NCBI RefSeq assembly: GCF_023091745.1
Contig: NC_068913.1
Span: 34,912,501-34,976,500 of the forward strand
Length of the DNA stretch: 64,000 nucleotides
From: Budorcas taxicolor
Lineage: Eukaryota > Chordata > Mammalia > Artiodactyla > Bovidae
Reading direction: 5' to 3'
Part shown: piece by piece, positions 12,001 through 20,156 of the stretch
Layout of the letters: every line of letters starts with the position of its first letter
How positions within the stretch are numbered: the first letter of the stretch is position 1
Translations under genes and position numbers: made by a program
The notes under the pieces: generated by a model
Seen by the model: only the letters and a program-made list of their open reading frames with translations
Told to the model about the DNA's origin: nothing
The model's database searches: none

Positions 12001-15000
12001 CACTTTCCGTCCCCGTCTATGTCGTGTTTATATGATACTTCCCATCCCCGTCTATGTCATGTTTCTATGACACTTCCCGTCCCCATCCTGTGTCATGTCT
12101 CAGTATCACCTGGGATCCTGTGAGAAATGCAGGTTTTCAGGCCCTACCCCAGACCTGCTGCACCAGAAACTTGGAACTGGGGTCTAGGAAATTGTGTTCT
12201 AATACCCCAGGTGATAACTGATGCAGGTACAGTTAGACAACTACTGGGCTAGAGGTTAACAAAGACAAATACTGAGAGTGATTATTATCTAGCTTATGAA
12301 ATGTATCTTTCCTCTTCTCACTTTGTCTGCCACAGGGACCCATTTTCCTGGGCTCTGGGCTCTGTCCACAGAACACGCCTGTACACATCAGAATTCTTTT
12401 CCTCAGTGTCTACATGTGGAAAGAAAAGGCAAAAGCCCTTAAGTCCTACTTTCTGTCCAAGGACCTACTTCTTCAACTTTGTGGTTCATACTAGACTTTG
12501 CTGTGTATTCCTCCTGTATATAATAATTACTTCTGCTTTACACCAGCCTCCCTCTCCGTCCCTGCCTGACTCCCTGTGAGCAGTCTGACTAAAAAGTACA
12601 CGTCTGGGAGGCCTTTCCTCCACATCAGGGCACGGGGCCCACAGAAGCAGGTGTGACCCTCCCCATCATTTCTCTCCGAACCTTCCCTCTGCCTCCTTGC
12701 AGCTCTCCCCCAAGCCTCGAGCCTCTCTCTGTGGAGTCAGGCCAGGCCAGGGGACTGGACCCATTCAGAAAAAAGGCTCTGAGCGAGGGTGAGTTACTGG
12801 AGTGTCCGTGGTATGGTGTCATCTCTCGCCATTGCACATTCCATGGGCCCCACGCTCCACTTGCAGGACTGATATTGAAGCCCGCCCTGGTCTGTTGTCC
12901 CATGGGTGCCCTCTGAATTCCTCCTAGGAAGTTAGATAAATGGAGCCTCTTACCCTGTCTTAAGCCGCTTAGGTCCTGTATTTTAAGTGCATCTAGACTG
13001 TCTGGAGTAGGAAAGGGCAACCCACTCCAGTATTCTTGCCCGGGAAAATCCCATGGATAAAGGAGCCTGGCGGGCTACGGTCTGCAGGGTTGCAAGACTC
13101 AGCCACGACGACACGTATACACTAGACCTGTCTTGTCTCGTGCCCCCCGTTGTCACAAGTTATGCTCTTTATCATAAGGAATTGCCCCCTGAAAACACAG
13201 CTCAGCTTCAGACCGGCAGAGAAGGTCCTCTCCTCGTGGGGAAAGATGACAATGCCCTATGGCCCTAAGCTGCTCCCGAGACTGCCTTTTCTTGAGGCTC
13301 TTCTCTGGATCACTGCCGTCACCACACATCACAGTCCCCCAGGAAGAAGCAGTGTCCCCTCTCTCCCCTGCTTTAACCTTCTAGCCCGTCTGTGGATAAT
13401 GGGCCCTTCCCAAGGCTGGAACGTTCAGTGCATAACTTTAGTCCCCTTCACTAGTGATGAGGTCAGTTAGTCTGGGCATGGGCCAGTACCTCAGTGTCAC
13501 CTGGGATCCTGTGAGAAATGCAGGTTTTCAGGCCCTACCCCAGACCTGCTGCACCAGAAACTTGGAACTGGGGTCTAGGAAATTGTGTTCTAATACCCCA
13601 GGTGATAACTGATGCAGGTACAGTTAGACAACTGCTGGGCTAGAGGTTAACAAAGACAAATACTGAGAGTGATTATTATCTAGCTTATGAAATGTATCTT
13701 TCCTCTTCTCACTTTGTCTGCCACAGGGACCCATCTTCCTGGGCTCTGGGCTCTGTCCACAGAACACGCCTGTACACATCAGAATTCTTTTCCTCAGTGT
13801 CTACATGTGGAAAGAAAAGGCAAAAGCCCTTAAGTCCTACTTTCTGTCCAAGGACCTACTTCTTCACCTTTGTGGTTCACACTAGACTTTGCTGTGTATC
13901 CCTCCTGAATATAATAATCACTTCTGCTTTACACCAGCCTCCCTCTCCGTCCCTCCCCATCCTCGCTCCCCTTGGCAACACAAGGCTGTTCTCTGTGTCC
14001 CCGAGCCTGCTTCTGTTCCGCAGCTAAGTTCATCTGTGTCATAGTTTAGGTGACACATGTAAGTGATAACCATGTGATATTTGTCCTTCTCTTTCTGACT
14101 TCACTTAGTGTGATAATCTCTAGTTGTATCCACGTGGCTGCAGATGGTATTATTTCATTCTTTTTTATGGCTGAGTGATATTCCATTGTACCACACCTTT
14201 GTTAACTGTTCATCTGCCGGTGAATATTTAGATTGCGTCCATGTCTTGCTACTGTGAATAGTGTTGCTATGAACATAGGGGTGCACGTATCTTTTTGAGT
14301 TAGAGTTTTGTCTGGATGTGTGCCCAGGAGTGGGATTGCTAGATCATATGCCAATTCTATTTTTAGTTTTCCGAGGAATTTCCATACTGTTTTCCATAGT
14401 GGCTGCACCCGCTTACATTCTCACCAACAGAGTAGGAGGTAGGACGTGATTTAAAATCGAACCCTGGGTGTCAGAATCAGAGCCCACACTTGACAGGATT
14501 TCAGCCTGGCAAGGACCTGAGAATAAAAAAAGATAATGTGGTTTTCTAGGTTATGCATTGCATTTCTCCTCTCGCTTATTTGCCCTATTAATTCTAGTCA
14601 TGATCATCACATTTAGTACTTAATTATCTACTGTGGGAAACAATATGTGAAAAATTTCAGGAGAATTCTAAAAACAGAAGTAAATCAGGAGATTTCAGCT
14701 TTTCAAGTTGATACCAAAATAGAATTTCTTGGCATCTGTTAAAAATTGTTGATGCTTTGGAAATAGTCTTATAAAAACAGACAGCAAAAGGTTAGCATTC
14801 TAAAAATCTTCCCTTCCTCACTTTTTGAAATAATGCAGAGAGCATCACCTACTGGTCATAAATAAAATGAGCTTCAATTATATTATTACGCATAGCCTGT
14901 TAAAATCAAATTTCCTTCCTCTGACCAGTCTTTGTCCCAAATATAGTGAAACCAGAAGGCTTGAAGAGACTAACATTGCAGCAGTAGTCTTTCTCAGGTT

Positions 15001-16446
15001 AATCTGTCCACACTAAAACATAATTTTTAAGACACAAATGTCTGTTTTCAAGAAGAGAAATTAATCCTGCCATTTAGAGCTATGTTTTTGCTGTTAAACC
15101 CATCAACCCATTCTTAGCTTCTGAGCCTCAACCTTTTTGTGTATATGGACGTGGTTATCCTATTTTCTGCAAGCAGACTCTTTCTCACAGCTTGATCAGT
15201 TCTGCTTTTCATAATAACAAAACCCTGTTTACAGAAATACAACACCAGAGTAGGGGACAAAGGAACTCAGCTCTCTGGTGGCCAGAAACAGCGCATTGCC
15301 ATAGCTCGCGCCCTTGTTAGACAGCCTCACATCTTGCTTCTGGATGAAGCTACCTCGGCTCTGGACACGGAAAGTGAAAAGGTGAGAATTTAAATTGGTC
15401 TCATTCACACTTGAAGCAGCTGTCCTTAGATGGTTTAAATTTGCGCTACTCTCTTCCACAGTAGAGAACAAAATTCAGGCTGGTAACGAATTTTGTTACT
15501 TTCAGTGGAATGTAAACACTTTCTGTAGCTCTCATTCAAGAGAACTAAGATGAAAGGAGGCAGTTAGTCTTATAGCACGTGTGCTCCAAAAGACAGCCCT
15601 GGATCACTGTGTGTTGATCCAGGAAGCTGCATTCAGGAGGCGTGGTCCCATCTCTACTGACAGCATCTCAGCAACTGTATAAAAAAGTGGAAGCACAGAA
15701 AAATGTTTAAACCTGGCTGTTCCTTAAGGTAAATACTAGCTATTGTTTTTAGTTTGAGAAAAAGTTGAGTATTCGGGCATCTGAATGATAATCTCATTCT
15801 GAGTTGTTTTTTTTTTTTAATCTTTTATTGAAATACAGTTGTTTTATAATGTTGTACTGAGAATTATTTTTTAATCTTTAAAATACCAAAATTCAAAGAA
15901 GCTATGATTGGCCCGTGCCTAGGCCTCCTGACTTAACTGTAGTGGTAGACCAGAAGGATGCTGCGTGGCTAAGCCCACTACTGAATGCTTTTAAATGATC
16001 TCAGGGGCTGTATTTATAGTTACAACTTGGAGACAGCCCCTACCCAAGAACTAACCCAAACTAGGATTCGGTATCTTCCAGTATAACAGATTCCTTGCTT
16101 TGTAAAATAGGTATTGTATTTCACTGATACTGTTAAAGAAGCACTTATCGTTGGATACATTAATAGTGAGGCTTGTTGTGAAGGAGGAATTCAAGGGGAA
16201 GGATTATTCTGACCAGAGGTAATGTGTGTGATTATTGAACAGGTGGTCCAAGAAGCCCTGGACAAAGCCCGAGAGGGCCGCACCTGCATCGTGATCGCTC
16301 ACCGGCTGTCCACCATCCAGAACGCAGACTTGATAGTGGTGATTGAGAATGGCAGAGTCCGGGAGCACGGCACACACCAGCAGCTGCTGGCGCAGAAAGG
16401 CATCTATTTCACCATGGTCAGTGTCCAGGCTGGAGCAAAGCGCTAG
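499..16446 (+). CDS. ABCB1: ABCB1, 3' part (six coding exons joined)
   Basis: P-glycoprotein (MDR1) is an ATP-driven efflux pump of the plasma membrane that exports hydrophobic drugs and lipids. The exons are 499-639, 3684-3840, 4324-4521, 11474-11680, 15235-15381 and 16243-16446. Joined, they give about 350 residues that keep frame to the stop. In order they encode TM11, TM12 and the complete second nucleotide-binding domain with A-loop Tyr, Walker A (GSSGCGKST), Q-loop, signature LSGGQ, Walker B (LLLDEA), D-loop SALD and H-loop His (IVIAHRLST). Exon lengths 141/157/198/207/147 fit human exons 23-27 as I recall them. ABCB1 is preferred over ABCB4 because the protein ends VSVQAGAKR, and because the next gene downstream on the same strand has an ABCB4-type N terminus, which is the known gene order. 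Exons 1-22 lie left of the window. No frameshift or lost motif was found. Confidence 0.95.
640..1590. other. ABCB1 intron 23, left part, nothing recognised
   Basis: No coding exon, RNA gene or clear interspersed repeat was recognised. The short open frames here lack splice sites that would join them to ABCB1. Confidence 0.5.
1591..2148 (-). mobile_element. Bov-tA SINE, split by a BovB fragment
   Basis: The left part (1591-1742) reads as a reversed Bov-tA up to its 'cccagggattgaac' segment. The SINE resumes at about 2109 with 'gcattgcaggcag' and ends near 2148 (gtctaagtcaccag). The intervening 366 bp are BovB, so the SINE was present before the interruption or the two were joined by recombination. 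Confidence 0.75.
1743..2108 (-). mobile_element. BovB LINE 3' end inside the SINE
   Basis: This is the reversed 3' end of BovB, starting with a ttcagttcatttcagctcag-like terminus. It contains the stretch that encodes the C-terminal part of ORF2 in the antisense direction. It is strongly 5'-truncated. Confidence 0.8.
2149..2807. other. ABCB1 intron 23, middle part, nothing recognised
   Basis: No feature could be supported here. Confidence 0.45.
2808..2927 (+). mobile_element. CHR-type tRNA-derived SINE
   Basis: It starts with ggacttcttcggtgctccag and ends in 'gcatggccaaaaaaccccaaaa'. This is the cetartiodactyl CHR SINE pattern, with a decayed middle. Confidence 0.75.
2928..3683. other. ABCB1 intron 23, right part
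   Basis: This is mostly unique-looking sequence. An open frame at 3143-3505 and two overlapping reverse frames exist but show no family resemblance or splice context. The intron ends with ttgttggcag at 3674-3683. Confidence 0.5.
3684..3840 (+). CDS. ABCB1: ABCB1 exon 24 (TM12 and linker to NBD2)
   Basis: The 157-bp exon completes the split Leu codon, then reads VFSAVVFGAMAVGQVSSFAP (TM12) and continues through DYAKAKVSAAHVINIIEK into SYSTEGLKP, the linker to the second ATPase domain. The acceptor is ttggcag before 3684 and the donor gtcagt follows 3840. Confidence 0.95.
3841..4323. other. ABCB1 intron 24 (483 bp)
   Basis: A short AT-rich intron. No repeat or other feature was recognised. 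Confidence 0.6.
4324..4521 (+). CDS. ABCB1: ABCB1 exon 25 (NBD2 A-loop and Walker A)
   Basis: Sixty-six codons beginning STVEGNVAFNDVVFNYPTRP. The Tyr in FNYPTRP is the A-loop aromatic residue that stacks on the adenine of ATP. Walker A GSSGCGKST sits near residue 43 of the exon, followed by VVQLLERFYDPLAGTV. The exon is much richer in GC than its flanking introns. The donor is gtgagc. Confidence 0.96.
4535..4980 (-). mobile_element. L1 LINE 3' UTR fragment
   Basis: This is the reverse complement of the ruminant L1 3' region, with the 'cccctttggtaaccataag' and 'agtataatgatctctaggtcc' segments. It is old and diverged, and it starts 14 bp after the exon 25 donor. Confidence 0.75.
4981..5825. 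other. ABCB1 intron 25 segment, nothing recognised
   Basis: This purine-rich stretch has several overlapping open frames on both strands but no family resemblance. There is a poly-A run at about 5623-5634. Confidence 0.45.
5826..5941 (-). mobile_element. CHR-type SINE, reversed
   Basis: 'ttggtcgcactgtgcagc', then 'cttagttccctgaccaggga', then 'ccaccagggatctcccc' is the reversed CHR SINE signature. Confidence 0.75.
5942..7296. other. ABCB1 intron 25 segment
   Basis: This is mostly unrecognised. A short + strand Bov-tA tail is visible at about 6112-6172, with cacggggtcacaaagtcgga. Confidence 0.45.
7297..7447 (+). mobile_element. MER5A-like DNA transposon relic
   Basis: It reads 'tggttctcagactggtg', then 'cagatgattctgatgccaat', then 'tttgagaaccgctg'. 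This is the pattern of the short hAT-type MER5A element, ancient and diverged. Confidence 0.5.
7448..8094. other. ABCB1 intron 25 segment, nothing recognised
   Basis: No feature could be supported here. Confidence 0.45.
8095..8262 (+). mobile_element. MIR SINE
   Basis: It contains the MIR core pattern: 'tgaccctgcacaagcgactg', then 'ctcatcagtaaaatggggat', ending at 'cagtgctcaataa'. This is an old mammal-wide repeat. Confidence 0.65.
8361..8553 (-). mobile_element. Bov-tA SINE, reversed
   Basis: A near full-length reversed copy: 'cactcagtcgtgtctgactc', 'ttttccaggcaagagtactg', 'gggatcgaacccaggtctcc'. Confidence 0.88.
8868..8961. repeat. 60-bp-period tandem duplication (partial)
   Basis: The 34-bp segment starting catctggttatattagttaa occurs at 8868-8901 and again at 8928-8961, exactly 60 bp apart. 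The second copy runs straight into a TG microsatellite. Confidence 0.85.
8962..9000 (+). repeat. TG dinucleotide microsatellite
   Basis: About sixteen TG units with one cg interruption, abutting the 3' (left) end of a reversed SINE. It probably grew from the SINE tail. Confidence 0.85.
9001..9178 (-). mobile_element. Bov-tA SINE, reversed
   Basis: The reversed copy runs from 'ttagttgctcagttgtgtcc' to 'gagccaccagggaagccccc'. A small internal deletion at 'gcaacgtggactg' distinguishes it from its neighbours. Confidence 0.88.
9179..10260. other. ABCB1 intron 25 segment
   Basis: This is mostly unrecognised. A weak reversed MIR/L2-like patch is visible at about 9980-10050 (cccattttacgtgcagagaa). 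The 164-codon reverse open frame at 9411-9905 shows no domain. Confidence 0.4.
10261..10375 (+). mobile_element. CHR-type SINE
   Basis: It runs from 'ggacttccctggctggtcca' through 'cccctggttggggaactggg' to 'ggtatggccagaaaac', the forward CHR SINE pattern. Confidence 0.8.
10376..10889. other. ABCB1 intron 25 segment, nothing recognised
   Basis: No feature could be supported here. Confidence 0.4.
10890..11235 (-). mobile_element. BovB LINE 3' end, reversed
   Basis: It starts at the 3' end (tgttgttcagtcgcccagtt) and runs through the reversed C-terminal ORF2 region (ctcaatctttcccagcatca, then tcttcacatcagatgaccaa). It is 5'-truncated, with several indels. Confidence 0.85.
11474..11680 (+). CDS. 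ABCB1: ABCB1 exon 26 (NBD2 Q-loop)
   Basis: Sixty-nine codons beginning FIDGKEVKQLNLQWLRAHMG. The Q-loop Gln lies in IVSQEPILFD. The exon goes on through CSIGENIAYGDNSRVVSQEE and ends at IEMLPD before gtaagt. The Ile codon at 11534-11536 is ATC, equivalent to the human exon 26 codon carrying the well-known 3435C>T variant. The conserved Ala of human SIAENIAYGD is Gly here. Confidence 0.96.
11794..12095. repeat. 35-bp minisatellite, eight exact-period units
   Basis: Units start at 11826, 11861, 11896, 11931, 11966, 12001, 12036 and 12071, each exactly 35 bp apart. A degenerate unit precedes them from about 11794. The core is cacttcccatccccgtctat then gtcatg and a variable joint that is mostly ttatatga or ttacagga. 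There are no indels between units. The array lies in ABCB1 intron 26, 114 bp after the exon 26 donor. Confidence 0.95.
12100..12563 (+). repeat. 464-bp direct duplication, copy 1
   Basis: It matches 13491-13954 at a constant offset of 1391 bp, with no indels and about eight substitutions counted by eye (roughly 98% identity). It begins with a MER5A-like relic (12101-12260) and ends abruptly after ctccgtccct. It starts right at the end of the minisatellite. Confidence 0.92.
12564..13002. other. ABCB1 intron 26 segment, nothing recognised
   Basis: This GC-richer stretch has overlapping open frames on both strands but no recognisable product. Confidence 0.45.
13003..13120 (+). mobile_element. 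Bov-tA SINE fragment
   Basis: 'aacccactccagtattcttg', then 'ggagcctggcgggctacggt' is the 3' half of a forward Bov-tA. The CpG-like ending is diverged. Confidence 0.8.
13491..13954 (+). repeat. 464-bp direct duplication, copy 2 (probable source)
   Basis: This is the second copy of the segment described at 12100. At its right border the sequence continues without a break into an L1 3' UTR, whereas copy 1 stops in mid-L1. Copy 2 is therefore more likely the original. A MER5A-like relic occupies 13492-13650. Confidence 0.9.
13905..14440 (-). mobile_element. L1 LINE fragment, reversed
   Basis: Reversed L1 3' UTR and the end of ORF2. Recognisable blocks are 'ccccttggcaacacaaggct', 'ttttttatggctgagtgata' and 'gtgggattgctagatcatat'. 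It encodes the antisense of the L1 ORF2 C terminus. Confidence 0.85.
14441..15234. other. End of ABCB1 intron 26, nothing recognised
   Basis: An AT-rich, unique-looking stretch leading to the acceptor cctgtttacag at 15224-15234. Confidence 0.5.
15235..15381 (+). CDS. ABCB1: ABCB1 exon 27 (NBD2 signature and Walker B)
   Basis: Forty-nine codons: KYNTRVGDKGTQ, then the ABC signature LSGGQ, QRIAIARALVRQPH, Walker B ILLLDEA with catalytic Glu, D-loop SALD, and TESEK before the gtgaga donor. All residues needed for ATP hydrolysis in this half-site are present. Confidence 0.97.
15382..16242. other. ABCB1 intron 27 (861 bp)
   Basis: A reversed L1 terminus of about 50 bp with a T-run lies at 15808-15860 (tcttttattgaaatacagtt). 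Nothing else was recognised. Confidence 0.55.
16243..16446 (+). CDS. ABCB1: ABCB1 exon 28 (H-loop, C terminus, stop)
   Basis: It reads VVQEALDKAREGRTCIVIAH with the H-loop His, then RLSTIQNADLIVVIENGRVR and on to the C terminus VSVQAGAKR and TAG. An in-frame TGA follows at once. The human protein, as I recall it, ends TKRQ. The CAG (Gln) to TAG change therefore shortens the tail by one residue. Confidence 0.96.
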   Translation: MVQEALDKAREGRTCIVIAHRLSTIQNADLIVVIENGRVREHGTHQQLLAQKGIYFTMVSVQAGAKR

Positions 16447-16718
16447 TGAACGGTGACCATATAAGCTGTCAAATATTGTCTTATAGTACTTGTGTTAAAA
16501 TATGGCAGTTAATCAAAATTAAAAAGCAAACACCTACCAGAGAAACTATGTAGAGTTACTTATTTAACATTTCCTGCCGCAATGGAAGATCCATCCCACT
16601 CTGTTCTGGCTCTTCAGAGACTTTATAATTGAAAGAACAGAAAGAAGCATCATCGACGCGAGTAAATCAGTGGGTTTGCATTAGAAAAGTTATAGAATCA
16701 TTCAAAGTAGATTTTGTT

Positions 16719-16724
16719 AATAAA
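16719..16724 (+). promoter_or_regulatory. Candidate poly(A) signal AATAAA (proximal)
   Basis: A canonical hexamer 273 bp after the stop. Confidence 0.5.
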
Positions 16725-16830
16725 GTGTATAATTTTTATTTATATTTTCTTATTTGAATTGTAACCAACGACCCTGCTAAAAGATTATAGAAGTAGCAAA
16801 AAGTACTGAATGTTTGCATATAGTGCCTAT

Positions 16831-16836
16831 AATAAA
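16831..16836 (+). promoter_or_regulatory. Candidate poly(A) signal AATAAA (distal, preferred)
   Basis: The hexamer sits in ataataaaactaaactttta, which closely resembles the end of the human ABCB1 mRNA as I remember it. A TG-rich stretch (tcttgtctgaagtgcctg) follows, as expected downstream of a cleavage site. Confidence 0.7.
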
Positions 16837-16860
16837 ACTAAACTTTTATATGAGTCATCT

Positions 16861-17245
16861 TGTCTGAAGTGCCTGTAAATCTGTCATCTCTCACTTGGAC
16901 TATTGAAGATCATTTCTGCACTTAAAAAAAGGAATTCCTTAAAAACTCCCATTAATTTTGTAAGAATGGTTAAACTGTGTATTAGTTCCTGTTGTACATG
17001 CCTTTTCACATTGGGTTCTAAAAGCCATATGGCTTCTTCTTGAACTTGATCCTGCTGATTCTTGTATTTCCACATTATGCTGACTCTCAGACCAGTCACG
17101 TAGATCAATACAGGATTTTAGGGGCTGAAATGGGCAGAGGATGGACAGCTGTGAAGCATATACTGTTGTGTATGTTGACTATGTTGCACTGTCATTGGCT
17201 TTTACAGAATTTTCATCTTTTTGTACTTTTGAAAAATATTTGCAT
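16861..17245. other. Start of ABCB1-ABCB4 intergenic region, nothing recognised
   Basis: No gene or repeat could be supported here. Confidence 0.5.
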
Positions 17246-17447
17246 GTATTTATTTGGCTGCGCTGGTCTTAGTTGCAGCATATGGGACCTTCGATCTTCA
17301 TTGCGGCATGTGGGATCTCTGTTTGCGGCATTCACACTCTTAGTTGCAGCGTGTGGGATCCAGTTCCCAGACCAGGGATCAAACCCAGGCCGCTTTGTCT
17401 TGGGAGCACAGAGTCTTAACCACTGGACTACCAAGAATTTCCTTTTT
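17246..17447 (-). mobile_element. CHR-type SINE, reversed, long form
   Basis: It runs from 'tttatttggctgcgctggtc' to 'ttcccagaccagggatcaaa' and 'ccactggactaccaagaatt'. The repeated 'cttagttgcagc' blocks mark the longer CHR tail. Confidence 0.82.
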
Positions 17448-18544
17448 GCACTTTTAACAATAAAATTCTTCTGCTTTGTTATTGAATCACTTTTTCCAAT
17501 AACTGGTCTCTTCCAAATTGATCCTTCTGGTGGCAGATTAAAATGTGCCCTAAGTTTAAATGCAATCAGAAAATGGTGCTCCGACTACAAAAAAGCCAAA
17601 AAGGACTATAAACATGACTGAAAGGCGCAAGCTGGGAGCAATATTTGCCATATTTATTATGAACAATTGGTATCCTGAAAATACAAAGAATTTTAAAAGG
17701 AACAAAAATGCCATCACCTCCAAGGAAAAATGGGAACAGAACATGGTCCAGAAACTCCCAAAGTGCACGGTCCCAAAGAAATGCAGATTAAAATGACAAA
17801 CCCTTGAGTAGTGACATCAGCCTTGTGGCAGAATAAGGCATCTGCCCTCTTTGTTTTGCCCTCAGCGACAGTAATTTGGCATTGAACCATGAACAGAAGT
17901 ACCGTCTGGGAGCTGTGGCATCCAACACCCTGTGCCAGGGGGACCTGAGAGGAGTCTTGCTTCCCCACAAGTCGACTAATAGCGATACAGACTTGGGCCC
18001 TGACTGGACCCTGAAATAGCCTGTGAACTGGCTGGAGCAGCCCATCCCGCCCCCCACCAGCCTTGGTCCAGTAGCCCCTGGAAAACACTGTCTAAAGCAG
18101 TCACCCACAGACCAGAGAGCCTTTGAGAAGTCCAGGCTTCCAGAAGAGAAGTTTCAGCCCGCCTTTGGAGCCCAAAACTGAGTTTGGATGCTCTGAGAGA
18201 GCAAGAGGTGCAGCTTCACTTGGCGTGCACCACCCCACCCGCAAGGGGACCCAGCTCAGGGCAGGAGAGATCTCATCCTGCAGTTTCTCTCAGAGAAAGT
18301 GAGAGCTTGTGGGTGACACGTGGCTTCCCAGTCCATGCGGGAGGCTGCCAAAGAAGCTCGTTTCTCTCTCCCCACATCCGGAGTCCTGAAACATGGACTG
18401 CATGACTGGGAGGCAGGAAGAGATGGAGATGGCAGGTAGCCCCCTCAGGGCATTGAAGGCACACGGGTCCAGCTGACCGCACTCAAGAAGCTTGTCCTGA
18501 AGCTGCAGGGGATGCCTCACCTGCAGTGCTCAGCATATGCTGTG
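17448..18544. other. Intergenic segment, possible old L1 5' material
   Basis: The GC-rich part (about 17800-18300) has the texture of an L1 5' UTR, but I cannot assign it firmly. Open frames on both strands have no recognised product. Confidence 0.35.
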
Positions 18545-18742
18545 CTGTGCTTAGTTGCTCAGTCGTGTCTGACTCTTTGCGACCCCATGGGCTGTAGACT
18601 GCCTGGCTCTTAAGTTCATGGGATTCTCCCGGGAAGAATATTGGAGTGGGTTGCCATTTCCTCTTCCAGGGGATCTTCCTGACCCAGGGCTCAAACCCAG
18701 GTCTCCTGCATTGCAGGTGGATTCTTTACCATCTGAGCCATA
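18545..18742 (-). mobile_element. Bov-tA SINE, reversed
   Basis: 'cttagttgctcagtcgtgtc' through 'cctgcattgcaggtggattc' to 'ctttaccatctgagcc'. Confidence 0.88.
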
Positions 18743-19254
18743 GTGCTCAGGATACCTCCCCCATGAATAGCCCCTGACCCTGTGGCCAGCTCCCTGTGTG
18801 CTCCCCACAGCAGTGGCAAGAGCAGGACCTGGCTGATGACTGGTGAGCACACACAGACGCTGAGCCAAATCTGCCGGCTAGGGAGAAACCCCAAACTTGA
18901 GCTTTAGTGCCACCTTTGGCAAAACAGGAGGAAGACAGCCAGTACATGGCCAGATGCACTGCTGATCAAGAGAAGACATATAAGCCTAAGGGTTCTGCCA
19001 CAAGAGGGAGCAAGAAGTGTGGATGAGGTGCAATCAGAGGAAGTCAGAAAGCCTCAGAATCACTGGCAGGGCTGATGGAAGATACTCCTCTCCTGACCCA
19101 GTTAATAAAGACAGGAGAAGGTGAATATTACTTCAGATGGAAGGACTGCAATGCAGACTTCAAGGGACATGAAAAATCAAGGAACCATGATACCACCAAA
19201 GGGTGACAATGTTGACAGAACTTTAGCTAGAAATAAAAGCAGAGGAATCAAGTA
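18743..19254. other. Intergenic segment, nothing firmly recognised
   Basis: Possibly more diverged L1 sequence leading into the L1 that follows. Confidence 0.35.
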
Positions 19255-19757
19255 AATTGGAAGTGAAAGAAATGACAGCTGATACCACAGAAATAGGTTC
19301 ATAAGAGATTACTGTCAACAGCTATATGCCAACAAGTTGAATAATGTTAGGATAAACTGATAAATTCTTAGAAACATACACCATATCAAGACTGAATCAG
19401 AAATCACAAATCTGAATAGACCAATAATGAGTGAGGAGATTAAGTCAGTAAACCAGAACCTCCCAACAAAGAAGGGCCCAGAACCAGGTGGCTTCATTGG
19501 TGAGTTCTACCAAACATTTAAAGAATAACACCAATCTTTCTCAAACTCTTTGAAGAAATGGAGGAGGAGGGAACACTTCCAAAGTCATTTTACAAGGCCC
19601 GCATTGTCCTGATTAAAATGTCAAATAAAAACACTACAAGAAAACTACAGATGAACATGGGTGATCAATATAGGTGCAAAAATTCTTGACAAAGTACTTG
19701 CAAACTGAATTTAACCGCGCATTATAGGGATCATACAGCATGATCAAGGGGGTTTAT

Positions 19758-20156
19758 TGAAAGGTTAATAGGGTACCAGAGATGTGCCTGCAAACGGGTC
19801 TCTGCTCGGGCTGAGCATCCTTGCAAACGAGGCATTCTGCCAAAGAGTCTGGACACAGCCTTGAGTTTAATGGTCCCTTGCAAACGAGGGAGCATTCCCT
19901 TCTTGAGATAAGAAGGAGATGAGGGCTTTGGGCAGACTGCAGTAGACAGGGATTTCACTCCCCTTTGCTATACGATAACATGTATGCACATGCGCTGTGC
20001 TGAAAAGGCTTATTCATGCAGTCTGGAATTCTGCCTAGGGGGCTTTTATAATAAACGGCAATTAGTTTTTTGCCCAGTTCTGTTCCTCTGGCTGGAGTGT
20101 GCGTCTGTCTTTTGTGTGTGTCTTGTTTCATGTCATTTCACTCGTAATCTCCAACA
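19758..20156 (+). mobile_element. Solo LTR of an endogenous retrovirus
   Basis: The 399-bp insert starts TGAAAGG and ends CCAACA, so it has TG...CA termini. It is flanked by the 6-bp duplication gtttat (19752-19757 and 20157-20162) and lies between two halves of one L1. It carries AATAAA at 20050-20055, giving + orientation, and a motif tgcaaacg(a)gg three times (19789, 19822, 19879). No internal viral genes are present. A 6-bp target duplication fits class II elements, but the family name is not known to me. Confidence 0.8.

Larger units (their letters stand above)
16447..16860 (+). other. ABCB1: ABCB1 3' UTR (predicted)
   Basis: An AT-rich UTR of about 400 bp with several ATTTA pentamers. 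It ends near the second polyadenylation signal. The cleavage site is inferred, not seen. Confidence 0.7.

Noticed and set aside
11826..12095. Regular 35-bp array resembling a CRISPR
   Set aside because: There are no unique spacers, the units are head to tail, and the context is a vertebrate intron.
11857..12123. 88-codon open frame with a repeating peptide
   Set aside because: It is a by-product of the 35-bp minisatellite. There is no start context, and 35 is not a multiple of three.
12625..13020. 131-codon reverse open frame in ABCB1 intron 26
   Set aside because: A GC-richer patch with an overlapping forward frame and no family resemblance.
17040..17621. 193-codon open frame downstream of ABCB1
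   Set aside because: Its middle is a reversed CHR SINE. The rest has no known domain.
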